64,000 bases of DNA from Anisus vortex. Its lineage: Eukaryota; Mollusca; Gastropoda; Planorbidae. Shown one piece after another: positions 10,893 through 21,480 of the stretch (its first letter is position 1; the number at the start of each line of letters is the position of its first letter). A model generated the notes under the pieces. That model saw nothing but the letters and a program-made list of their open reading frames with translations. It made no database searches and had not been told where the DNA came from. The translations under genes and the position numbers were made by a program. The stretch covers positions 48,832,474-48,896,473 of the forward strand of contig OX421497.1 in NCBI GenBank assembly GCA_949126835.1. Reading direction: 5' to 3'.

Positions 10893-12033
10893 AATTTTAT
10901 TCATTTTTTTTTTACTTCATGTTTTGCAATGAGTTGAACTGTGTACTCAATGCAGGTGTGTTAGGGCTATTTGTTTCACTGTGTTAAACAAATTACAGCT
11001 TTATTTGTACATGTGGGGAATACTTGAGGTATAGATCTTGTTGTTTGAAGTATAAAGATAAAACCTAAAATTTTAACTTATACAATTGAGATGGAAATAA
11101 CTTGGAACATTTTTATTGGTGCAAGTGTCAGGGGAAATAACTGCTATTTTAGTTTTGTTTTTGCTGAATCAAGTTTGTCTTGTATGTTTGATAATATTCC
11201 ATTGTTTACACTTTTACATTGTTTTAAAAATAAAAATGCAAAAGTTTTTACATTTTTTGCTTGATCTGTTTAATTTTTAAACCTGCACAACTTCCAGCTA
11301 CTTTTACTTTTGTTTAGTCAGGTAATCATCAGAGCAGACGACATCAACCAGGACAAAATTATGAAGTGTGTTTACTTAATTCAAACTCAATACCTTATAA
11401 ATTACACTAAGATGTTGGTAAACTAGTTGGTCTCATATAGACTAACATAATGTTCTATTCACACAGCATTGAAGAAACATAGGTTTGAATAATAGTTTAT
11501 GTTGTCTCTAGGATTTGATAATATGCTAATCAAATGGAAGAAAAACGTAAATATCATCACTGATTCACTGATCTGAATTCTTAAAGCTGATTTTACATCT
11601 TCTTTTTTTACATGTAAATGTGCAGATCTTTACAAGAAAAAACAACTCTGCACAGTGATTGTAATAATTGTAAATAAAAATTTGATACAATAACAAAAAG
11701 TTTAACTTCAGCAAAAAGGAATTTAAATATTTAATGAACTAGAAGTAAATTAATTAACTGTTAATATTTCCAAGATGTATTGCAGTAATAGTAATACCAT
11801 GCACATAAACAAAATACCATTCTTAATATTTCCATAAAGCCAATAGAGAGAAATAGTCAACCCAAACATTTGTTTGTACAATTACCCAGCAAACAATAGC
11901 CAATACACAGACAGGACCAGATTTTTTTATAGATACAAATACCAAAAGTAAGATGGTATGTAAGAAAACTTGAGCACAACCAAAAATCAATACCATTAAT
12001 AAATTAAACAACTTATGTAAATTGAAATATACT
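10893..12033. other. NUDC 3' UTR and intergenic sequence
   Basis: AT-rich, without exon-like reading. Possible polyadenylation signals on + include AATAAA-like sequence near 11228 (tttaaaaataaaaatg) and 11680 (gtaaataaaaattt). The true NUDC transcript end cannot be fixed from sequence alone. No other feature seen. Confidence 0.4.
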
Positions 12034-12680
12034 CAGACATGCCTACCCCTAAGGACTAAAAAGAGGAACAATCTTGATGAAAAAGAGGATTTTTCATCAA
12101 AAAAGCGGAACACTCTTTATCTGACAATCTTTTATAACAAACAAAAAAAAAAAAAAAACTAAAATCTAGGCCTATTATAAGATTTAAAATGTAGGTAGGC
12201 TTACGTTTCACAGACAATTCGCAATGGATCTAGATCTAGTGGGCCTACAAAGAACATTAAATTCACATTTGCTGAATAAACTCCTCTGAATATTCCTTCC
12301 AATAACACTGAATTAGTTCTTTTACAATTTAAACAAGTCTGAGCCAGGACGTTTAGACATTTTCACAATCTTAGCAATACAGTAAAGGAAAAGAATATTA
12401 ATTGCCAAACACGAGTAATACCGCAAAAAACGTTAGAAAAGCCCACAATATCTCTTTTAATAAACCCAGAAAACCCAAGTAATGATAATTATAGCATTGC
12501 GACTTTTTTGTGCCTTTGTTTTATCAACCTAGACACGGACTATATTTCAACCCATGAAAAACCCAAACTTTCCAATTTGGCGTAACAAAACTAGTAAAAA
12601 AGCGTAACGGCGTAACAAAGTGTGTTTTTTAATAAAAAAGCGGAACAAATACGCCAAAAGCGGAACGGTAGGCATGTCTG
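12034..12680 (-). mobile_element. MITE of the CAGACATGCCTAC transposon family
   Basis: Ends are CAGACATGCCTACC at 12034 and GGTAGGCATGTCTG ending at 12680, with a perfect 6-bp duplication TATACT on both sides (12028-12033 and 12681-12686). Read from the right end, its subterminal sequence (gttccgcttttggcgtattt...) matches the left end of the autonomous copy at 42819-46156. The interior is deleted, leaving a few decayed bases of the transposase start. It sits just beyond the ORC3 stop codon and may lie in its 3' UTR. Confidence 0.85.
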
Positions 12681-12783
12681 TATACTGTTCACAAAATAAT
12701 TAACGTTACAAAAAAACAATAAGGAAAATAAAATATCTAGTTTTAAGTTATTCTAAAAATAGAATTCACTGTACATTATTCAA

Positions 12784-13367
12784 TTACCAAGTCAAACGGG
12801 TCACATGGTCAGTTTTACGCTGAGTACTTTTGATGAATCCAAGAAACTGCAGCTCAGAAACTGCTCTAATGAACCTCGCTCGTTGCTCAACTGTCGGCCC
12901 TTTTGTCTTTTGAGACTTTTTAGGATACTGGGGACTATCCTTGGAGGATATAATTAGGACAAAAGCTTGCAACCAATCATAAAGGTTCACGAGTGTCCCG
13001 CATTCAAGATGAAGCTTGTAGACTATACAGAGATCTGGCATTGAGGGAAGAATGGAGTCTGTAGAACACTGGCAACAAGCACATGACAGCATCTTGCCAG
13101 GATTTGTCAAGGCCGTCTGGATGGAGTAGCGAGGTGATGGCCGAATGTGATCTTTGATGGCACCCAAGTCATTGAAATATAGTATATCCTGCAAGGGTAG
13201 GGTCATGGGGCTGACAAGATAACATTGAAATTGTTGGTCTAAATATACCAGTATTTCTTCTCGCAATAGTTCATAAGGTGATCTCCGTCTAACAGATGAC
13301 ATTGACTGCAACTTCTCTTTGAGTTCATGTAACTTGGCTCTTACAGGCAATACCTTTACACTGGCAT
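12784..13367 (-). CDS. ORC3: ORC3 last exon (winged-helix C-terminus)
   Basis: Begins after TTTTATCAG with a split Asp codon, DASVKVLPVRAKLHELKEKL, and runs uninterrupted to TAA. It encodes the conserved C-terminal region; FIRAVSELQFLGFIKSTQRK and TDHVTRLTW are diagnostic of ORC3. The C-terminal Trp is followed directly by the stop, whereas vertebrate proteins have a few more residues. Confidence 0.95.
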
Positions 13368-16300
13368 CTGATAAAAGAAAGAAAGATGTTAAAGTGATCT
13401 GTAGAGAAGACTACAATAAACTTGTCAAATATCTTGTTTCATTTTCTTGTTCTTAGAGACAAATAAATCTGTCTCTAAATTTTAATACAGAGAAAAAATC
13501 ACTTAAATTCTCAGTTTTATTTTCTTTTATTCCCATAACTTCATTCTGTCAAGTGAGCCAAGTGAAAAAATCACTATAAGGATAAAATTGTTTTTGACGA
13601 TATAGTTTTTGTCTAGAAGTACAAGGTACCGATAATTTAGCTCCTTTTCCTGAAAGTATTTCAATGGAAAATATAATTTCTTTCTACCAAATAATATTGT
13701 CCACAAAACAATAGCAACAGGCAAGTCAAACCGTTAGTATATTTTTCTTTTTTTTTTAGCTTGGTCATGTCACAAGATTTTTAAAATGTTTTCTTTCAAT
13801 AAATTATCTAATGTAGGCTTCAGCTACAGTATATTAAATTAAAAAGTGTGCGACAACTCAAAATTTACATTTTTGTCTCTCAAATGCTGCCAATGTGTTT
13901 TATTAATAGTCATCTATACCAAGAGAGGTCAGTGGCCCAGTGGTTAGTACCCAGGGCAGTCAACTAGATGACCCAGATTCTATCCCTGCCGCCCCTGCAG
14001 GAAGTTTGGGCTCTTGGTGTAATAGGAACGTTTGTAACTTATTAGACCCAAATCAAAATGCAATAGATACAGACTAATGTATTTTGAACAAATATTTGTT
14101 ACAAATTTATCAAAGCAGCAACAATTTGTAGGCCTATAACCTCCCCACAGCCAGTTTTGTTTAGAATATAACTCATTTCCTTATGTGTGTGTTAAATTTG
14201 ATCCATTTTAAGTGAAGTATGTGATGCAAACTTTTATGAATCAGCTTGCAAACTGTCAGAAGAAAAAAATTCAGGATCTCCTAGAGTAACCTTGTGAACT
14301 ATTTCTAGAACAGCCAGTGGATTTGAACTGTGTAATAAAGCCATATAAATATAAAACCTATAGCCTAGTAGAATAAAAACATTCTATCTGGCCTATCAAT
14401 AGATCAATAGAAACCAATAAATGTAGGCCCTACCTGTTACACTTTCTACTTCTTTCTCTTCATCTATATGTTTTAATTTATATCTGAACTTCTCAACATC
14501 ATCATACAGTTTTTCCAAGTTCTTCTCTGACTTCTGGCTCTCAATTGTCTTCATACACGACCCCAAGAGTTCATGTAATTCCTCACAGCACATGAGCCGA
14601 AGGAAAGTAAAAGCTTGCTTGTAACCTTCAGACTCTGAGATATTCTGGAACAAGCAAGTTGAATAAAGTTCTCGGAGCTGTTTTCCCAGGGGGTACTTCG
14701 GCAGACTCCAACCGAGCTGATGTAAAAAGCTCAAGACAGGAAAAAATGTTTCATGAAATGAATGTAAATTGTGAACTTCTTCTGTGAGTCTTTGTTTTGT
14801 GGCAGCATCATCAATAAGTAGCTTAGCTTGAAATTGGCCATTGGTACCTTCAACATATCTAACAGATAAAAAATATAAAGGTTACATTAACTACATTTAG
14901 AAAAAACATTGGCATTTTGAAATTCGTGCGAGTTTAAAACAAACAAATCGTATTCTATCAGTTAAACACTAGCTTACTAGGGTCAGTGAAAACTGATGTC
15001 AATAAAAAACTGTGCAAGTTTTGCTATTTTAGAACTATTTACAAAAATAATATATTAACAATCTTGGGTATAGATCAGTATCTAAAAACTAATTTTGCAC
15101 AGAAGTTTTCAGAAATAAATGAAGATTTTTAAATGTCAGATTGTGGAAAGAATTATAACATTGTAATAAAGTACAGTCAGAGCCAGGATCCATAGAATGA
15201 ATAATATAATTGGCCTACAGTTACAAAACCTATTGAAGATCTATTCTGTGAGATACTGGTGACGTTTTCCTCATCTCTATTATTTACGATAACCAAAATT
15301 TTTTGCTACTGAAATCATGATTGAGAAATAGAAACCACTGCAGATGAACTTTAAACAAAAATAAAAACTGACACAAGTACTGAAGAACTTAGCGAAAATT
15401 GAGTTTTTCAAGTACCTGACCAGAGCAAGAATGAAAAAAATGCTAATCCAGTAATTAAGCCAATCAGTGATCAGTGAACCATGACACGAGTTTATGCAAT
15501 GCAGAAAATATTTACCTATTGTCTATAAGTAAAATGTACAGCTGGAATATGCAACTAACCTCATAAAGGAAGAATGCCTTCGAAGATGTTCAAGCTCGCC
15601 ATGTGTTAATTTTTCTACAGTAGAATCTATATGTTCAGGTGGGCAGCACAATATGCTCAGAGGGTTTGTCATGAAGTGCTCAATCATGCACAGCTTGAAG
15701 CCCAAGATGAAGTTTATAATGGAGAAGTCGTGGTACAAAAAGTTATCCAAGAGGAAATTAAAGGCTTTGGGCCCAAGCTTAAAAGGGATGTTTGTTGTGA
15801 TAATAAGCTTGTCCAGTAAGTGGTTGAGATATTGAGATGCTGGCGGGGCATGAAACTTCTCCATACACATCAAAGAGGAAGCACTGGATGGGAGAATCTG
15901 GTGAATAGCAGTTACTGCCGTGGCGATACCCAAAACTAATACAATGGGTAACACTGACAGGTAGCTACTGCAAAGTGAAATGAAATCGTGTAAAACACTG
16001 GCATTTATATTTTCTACTTCCTCCATCATAATAACAACGTGTGGCCTCAGGGTGAAGTTATCTGCTCCTGATTTTTTCCTAGGACTGGAGAAGGACCGTG
16101 CCTTTTTTCTAGGAGATTGTTTCATTTCACTGTTGCCATAATTTGTCTCATACCATTTGGACAAAGCAGACATGCTTATTGTGTGCCTTCTTTTTCCTGC
16201 CTTTTTGAATAAGGCATTGCTGGTTTTATCAAAATTTAAGCTTTCATCAGCAGTGATGCTATCATCTTGATCAACTTCATCTGCACTAATTACAATGTCT

Positions 16301-16707
16301 GTAAGTTGCTGAAACAAACTACTAATCAGAGATGAAATACGCAAGCAATCTTTGGGAAATATTCTTGCAATTAATGGGGTCACTTTCGCCTTTAATATTT
16401 GCTTTAAATTAGAAAACATTATCCCATGATCTGGTGTATTGACACCTGTCACAAGAACAGCCGTTGGAATCTCGGAAATTGGATGTTTTTCAACAGAATT
16501 TCTTTCCTTGTGGCAATTTGAAATGAATGCTACCAAGTCCTCAAAAATTTGACAATTTAAATCTGCTCTCAGAACATCAATTTTGAGAGAAATATTATCC
16601 CATTGCTGTTCATAGTGCTTAAGCCTGTGTTTGAGAAATGGATCTTCTTCTGGCAAATAATTGAGTTTGTTGGCTCTTGAATACTTTCCCTTATACACAA
16701 AGCAACC
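12784..16707 (-). CDS. ORC3: Origin recognition complex subunit 3 (main coding exons)
   Basis: ORC3 is a subunit of the nuclear origin recognition complex that loads MCM helicases. Three minus-strand exons join in phase. 16707-15560 starts G-C-F-V-Y-K after a CAG acceptor and includes PTAVLVTGVNTPDHGIMF, VVIMMEEVENINASVLHDFI, PFKLGPKAFNFLLDNFLYHD and LSILCCPPEHID. 14858-14434 has RYVEGTNGQFQAKLL and LPKYPLGKQLRELYSTCL. 13367-12784 has DLCIVYKLHLECGTLVNLYD, then ARFIRAVSELQFLGFIKS and the terminal KTDHVTRLTW, then TAA. The order is AAA+-like ORC3 N-terminal domain, insertion helices, then C-terminal winged-helix domain. About 720 residues are expected, close to the family's 711 in human. The 5' start needs a short upstream exon (see 20796-20825). 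Splice sites GT/AG agree at every junction (donors gttagt and gtaggg). Confidence 0.95.
13368..14433. other. ORC3 intron with SINE-like fragment
   Basis: Mostly AT-rich intron. At about 13925-14010 a tRNA-like stretch has an A-box-like tggcccagtggttagtac and a weaker B-box-like cccagattctatccc, suggesting a decayed tRNA-derived SINE. No exon-like reading. Confidence 0.45.
14434..14858 (-). CDS. ORC3: ORC3 middle exon
   Basis: Acceptor CTGTTAG then ATATGTTGAAGG completes Arg and continues YVEGTNGQFQAKLLIDDAAT. The conserved SLPKYPLGKQLRELYSTCL lies in the middle. A charged helical segment (KSEKNLEKLYDDVEKFRYKL) precedes the donor AACAG|GTAGGG. Phase matches both neighbours. Confidence 0.93.
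14859..15559. other. ORC3 intron
   Basis: About 700 bp AT-rich intron between donor gttagt (minus, at 15559) and acceptor ctgttag. Nothing else recognised. Confidence 0.6.
15560..16707 (-). CDS. ORC3: ORC3 large exon (AAA+-like N-terminal domain)
   Basis: A single 1148-nt exon of 382 codons plus two bases. It opens G-C-F-V-Y-K, matching the ORC3 N-terminal SKGCFVFK-type motif, so only the first few residues are missing. The Walker A-like position reads LVTGVNTPDH, lacking the GKT of true ATPases, as is usual for ORC3. A lysine/serine-rich insertion (KQSPRKKARSFSSPRKKS) is phospho-site-like and not typical of vertebrate ORC3. Confidence 0.95.
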
Positions 16708-16802
16708 CTGAAATTAAATTAAACGGACATCAATGTTTCAATACAATTGCTGCTACACATACAATAGAATGATATATAGAGACCTACTTATCATATACTA
16801 TC

Positions 16803-16833
<31 letters not shown>

Positions 16834-17966
16834 TATATTATATATATATATATATACTCCATTGATTATACTAATTTATAATGATTATTTTTTATAGCAA
16901 TAATCTTCTTTATAGAAGGAGTATCGTAATATATAAGATAAGATACTACATGTCACATGACTATGATTTTTTCTTATATTATACTAGCATTGTGTGCCAG
17001 GTTCTCCCAACAGGATAACCTTTAGCCTAAGCTTTAATAAAGCTATTTCAGACGATAGGCTATAAAAAAAAATGAAATTTCTCCATTAATTCGCAACAGT
17101 TTATGATGTGGATATCATATAAAATAATCCTGCTGTCATTGTCATATCTTGCCTTTTCTATTATTATTACTTTATTAGTCAACTGTAAAGTGCATTTTTG
17201 AATGAGACTATCAATGAGTCCAATGCAGTTAGCCTTCATTTAAAATGTAAAACCTATACAGTGTTCACTGCAGTAATGCAAGGAATATTTGATATTTGTG
17301 CAGAATTTGGAGTCATTCTACTGTCAAGTGTTAAAAAAGATTATGTGTGACATGTAGGTCTAGGCCTACACACTTATTCACACAATTTTATATATATTTT
17401 ATAGTATTATAATAATATAATGAATAATGCTACAGATGCGACCTTCTTAGGCCTTCTATACATTATACAGTTATATATACAAAAGATTATTATTAGACTG
17501 TCTTTGATTTAGACCAAGCCCCAAGTCTAATCAAGTCCAAGTTGAACTTGTTTCTAGTTTATTCATCTTATGTTGAGGTCTACATAGGCTACTTATGATG
17601 ACTTATAATCATACTACATATCAGTCATATCTTATCTTACATGTTTCATGTTACAGATGCATGCTCCATCTAATATCTATAAAAAAAAAAGATTATAATC
17701 AGGCCTAGGCTATTAGGCCTATATTGCATCCTAAATTAAAATGATCCTAAGACCTTCGCTCATATCATACTATGACTATGACAAAGTACAAAGTATGACA
17801 TTACTATTAATACTATTCTTGACTAGGCCACTAGGCTATACACAATGTGACAATACACTAGACTGTGACTAGACTATACTACTAGGCCCGCCCAATGTTT
17901 ATTCTTGCCTACTTATAGTTTATAGTATTAAATATAATAAGTATTATTTATAGATAATAGGCCTAC
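16708..17966. other. putative ORC3 intron 1, right part
   Basis: AT-rich, with a (TA)n tract at 16801-16855. 16900-16955 holds a roughly 50-bp plus-strand 3' tail of the CR1-like LINE (aataatcttctttatagaag ... ataagataagata). The rest (17000-17960) is rich in 'aggcctata'-like strings and shows no coding signal. Confidence 0.45.
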
Positions 17967-20426
17967 TCCTTATCTTATCTTATACATTACAGACGCTCCT
18001 TCTATAAAGAAGATTATTGCGTCCTACGCTCATCCGTGGTCCGAGTCTAGTCTTGCATTTTTATTAATGTTTTAAATGATGTTAGGTTATTGGTTTTCCT
18101 GGTTTGTTCAGGCAACCCATTCCATGCCCGAATGCCACTCGGGAAGAAAGAGTACTTATATGCATTTGTTCTCGCATAAGGGACAAGGAAGGTGTTTTTG
18201 TCTTTATGTTTATCTGAGCTTTGCAACAGATTGTTATTGGGTTGTATTTCTAAATTAGAGTTTAATGCCTTATGTATTATTACTACTTTACTCTTTGCCC
18301 TTCTGTCCTCTAGTGTTTCTAGGTTTAGTGATTTGACTAATGGTGTTACTCTTGTCAATTGGGAATATTCACTAGTTATAAACCTTGCAGCTCTTTTTTG
18401 AATTTGTTCTAATTTTTTAATGTTTTCTTTAGTTGATGGGTCCCATACAGATCCTGCATATTCTAGTATAGGCCTAACTAATGTGAGATAGCATTTTAGT
18501 TTTATATTCTTATTACATTTGTAAAAGTTCCTTTTTATGAATCCTAATGTTTTGTTTGATTTTTTAATTACTTCATCAATGTGAGGGTTCCAAGATAACT
18601 TATCATTTATTATTACTCCTAGATACTTAGCATTGCTAGTTTGAGTTAGTTCTTTACCATGAATGAAGTAGTTTGTTATTATTTGTTTCTTTTTCTTGGA
18701 TACCCTTATTAGTTGGCATTTTTCTGGGTGAAAAGACATACTCCAGTTTGATTCCCATTTTTGTAGTTCATCTAGGTCTTTTTGTAAAAGTTCACTATCT
18801 TTTCCTGTCTTTATTATTCTATAAATTATGCAATCATCAGCAAATAATCTTACTTTTGTGCCTGTGTTGATGCAATTTAGCAGATCATTAATGTAAATTA
18901 GAAATAGTAGGGGGCCTAGAACAGTTCCTTGTGGAACTCCTGAGTTTACTGTTATTGGTGATGACTTAGAGCCATTTATTATCACTGTTTGTTCTCTGCC
19001 TATAAGAAAGTCCTGAATCCACTGATGTAAGGGACCAGAGATGCCAAAGTATTTAAGTTTTTTAAGAAGACTAGAATGATGAACTTTATCAAATGCTTTT
19101 GAAAAATCTAGTAATATAGCATCAATTTGGTTGTTATTATCTAATCCCTTAGACAAGTCATCTATTAAGCCTATCAATTGAGTCTCACATGATCTATTTT
19201 TCCTGAAGCCATGTTGGTGTGGGCACAGTGCATTTAGTTTGTCTAGATGATTTACTATACTACTATATAATATATGTTCAAGTAATTTACATGTTATGCT
19301 TGTTAGAGAAACAGGTCTATAATTTCCGGGGTCAGATTTATCTCCTTTTTTGAAAAGGGGGGTTACATTGGCTAATTTCCAATCTTTGGGCACTTTGCCC
19401 TGGTTTAGAGAGGCCTGAAATAGTATTTTAAAGATTGGAGATATTTCATTAGTTAGTTCTTTAAGCAGTCTTGCTGGTATTTCATCTGGACCAGAAGCTT
19501 TGTTTACTTTTAAGTTGGTTAGGAGTTGTTTAATACCCTTTTCATCTACATTTATGTTTCCTATCTCTTCTAGTTTGTTTAAATTTATGAATATTTCTTT
19601 GTCACCTGGATTTGAAAAAGATGATGCAAAGTGTGTGTTTAGGATATTAGCTTTAGTTTCATTATCATTATAAGTTTTGTTGTTTTGGTCTTTTAGTGGA
19701 GCTATGCCTGTAGTGTCCATTTTTCTTGATTTAATGTAGGACCATAAGTTTTTATTATTATCTTTAGAAATTACATTGTTTACATATTCATTCTGCAGCT
19801 GTCTGCTTAGTTTCTGAGTTAAATGTTTAATTTTTAGGTATTTTTTATGTAGTCTAATTGAATTAGTTGCCTTAAACTTTTTGAATAGATTTTCTTTTTG
19901 TTTACACAGTTTCTTTAGTTTAGTGTTAAACCAACATTTGTTAATTTTATTTGATGTTTGTTTTGTTGGCACAGAGTCAGCCATTATTGCTTTTAAGTTG
20001 GTTTTTATAAATTGCCAAATATCTTCAACTGGACTATCTATATTGTATTTAGTAAGAAAATTGGTTTGGAATTTTATTGCTGCTTGATGTAGTTCTGTTG
20101 TGTTACATTTATAAAGGTTTCTTGCTAATTTGGATTTTTATTTTGTTATTTACTCTGACAATATCATGATCTGAAAGTCCAGGGATTATTTCATAATCTA
20201 ATACTAGTCCTGGTCTGTTCGTTAAAAATAAATCTAGTATATTATGGTTTCTTGTTGGTTTTTTATTAATTTGGTCTAAGTTTAGATTTTGGATGGTATT
20301 GATAAACATTTCATTTATTTCTTTTGTGTTTTGGTGCTTTTCTATAGAGTAGCTATTCCAATTTATATCAGGGAGGTTGAAGTCCCCCATTATCCAAATT
20401 ATAGCATTTTTATATTTAGTTTCAAT
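17967..20426 (-). mobile_element. CR1-like LINE-C, copy 1 (5'-truncated)
   Basis: Minus strand. 19984-18047 is an uninterrupted reading of 645 codons covering the linker and full reverse transcriptase: [80 protein letters not shown], catalytic [10 protein letters not shown], and the C-terminal [19 protein letters not shown]. 20390-20109 holds the end of the endonuclease ([23 protein letters not shown]). A roughly 20-base deletion near 20120 relative to the copy at 28252 causes a frameshift. The 5' end is cut at about 20426 inside the endonuclease. The 3' end is a short tandem (ataag)n tail, as CR1/L2 elements have. Confidence 0.92.
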
Positions 20427-20795
20427 ACTCCTATAGGAGTATAGGCGCCGCTATAGCCTACAAATACTAATATGAATCATACAATAGTCAAAAGGGCCTA
20501 AAATTAAAATTAAAGCATTAGCCTTCATTAGGTAATACTTAGTAGTTACTTAGTAATAGTCTACTAGATCTAGTAGTACCAGTAGGCTACTAAGCTACTA
20601 CTAACTACTACTATTACTAGTAGACTACTACTACTAAGTAGTACTACTAGCTAGAGTTCGAGTTCTAGAGACTAATCAAGACTAATGACTAGAGACACTA
20701 GTGGTCACTAGTACTGACTCAGTGACTGAAGTCTGTAGTGTAGAGTAGACTACTCCACTCATCCACTCAATCAATAAAATACTTTTACTTTACAC
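20427..20795. other. CTAG/ACT-rich non-coding stretch
   Basis: No coding signal. 20555-20760 is dominated by overlapping 'acta', 'tagt' and 'ctag' strings (ctactaactactactattac, ctagagacactagtggtcac), giving many short palindromes. Confidence 0.5.
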
Positions 20796-20825
20796 TTTAC
20801 GTGGGCGTCGTGGTCTGTCTTCCAT
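20796..20825 (-). CDS. ORC3: tentative ORC3 exon 1
   Basis: The minus strand from 20825 reads ATG GAA GAC AGA CCA CGA CGC CCA CGT AAA, i.e. MEDRPRRPRK, followed by GTGTAAAG, a possible donor. Phase 0 joins it to the GCFVYK exon at 16707, giving K-GCFVYK as in other ORC3 proteins. The exon is only 30 nt and the donor is not ideal, so this is a candidate rather than a call. Other short exons between 16720 and 21300 remain possible. Confidence 0.35.
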
Positions 20826-21329
20826 ATATATGTCAATATAATATATAATTAGTATACAATAAATTAAACAACAAAATAAATCGCGTAAAATGTTAAAATA
20901 CCGTAGAAACAGATGTTGCTGTATTTGTTGTCATGTTTAATAAATAACTTTTAGTCTTTTAGGCTACTTTATTGTAAAATGTATCGCACACTTGTTACGC
21001 GGGGATATGAGCAGATGTAAACTTTTTCATTAAAGATTTTAAATATAGTCTTAACCAGATTTTTGTTAGAAAATATAAAATTAATTAAAATAAAATAGAT
21101 TGCATTCTAGCTTTACGTAGACATAACTATTATTACTGAAAATGCCTACATTTTAAAATACAAATACGTCATAAAAGCTTTATAAAAAATAATAGCTATT
21201 ATACTTATAACGAATACGATTCAAAGTGATATATTGCAAGAACAATTATTTTGCTTGGTGGCAATAGGCACATGCTTTATTATTACTTATTACACAAGGT
21301 CGTCCGTTTTGAACATTCACACATGGTTT
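20826..21329. promoter_or_regulatory. candidate shared ORC3/POLRMT promoter region
   Basis: About 500 bp lie between the tentative ORC3 start and the first Met of POLRMT on the opposite strand. Head-to-head spacing of this size is compatible with a bidirectional promoter. The sequence is AT-rich, with no CpG cluster and no clear TATA box; the inference rests on gene orientation only. Confidence 0.3.
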
Positions 21330-21480
21330 ATGAGAATGTTTTTAAATAAAATTGGAGGGTATAAAAAGTTTATTCTTGCTCACAAGGATCTAAAGCGTAT
21401 CGTATTTATTCCACCTAAAGTTCAATATGTGAAGACATTTTATACTGTAAATGGACCACAAAAATCTCTTAGTGTCACAG
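21330..21480 (+). CDS. POLRMT: POLRMT exon 1 (mitochondrial presequence)
   Basis: The first Met in the open frame (21330) gives [20 protein letters not shown], then [18 protein letters not shown], a basic, acid-poor segment fitting a mitochondrial targeting peptide. It ends ACAG|GTAATC in phase 1, matching exon 2. The frame is open further upstream without another Met, so the transcription start is unknown. The link to exon 2 is by phase and position, not homology. Confidence 0.6.

Noticed and set aside
18076..18870. Plus-strand frames over LINE-C (also at 28367-29161 and 35543-36337)
   Set aside because: They repeat identically over each LINE-C copy and are antisense shadows of the reverse transcriptase.
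21234..21329. Upstream extension of POLRMT exon 1 from a TTG codon
   Set aside because: No ATG in the extension; the first Met at 21330 gives a plausible presequence, so the extension is treated as 5' UTR.
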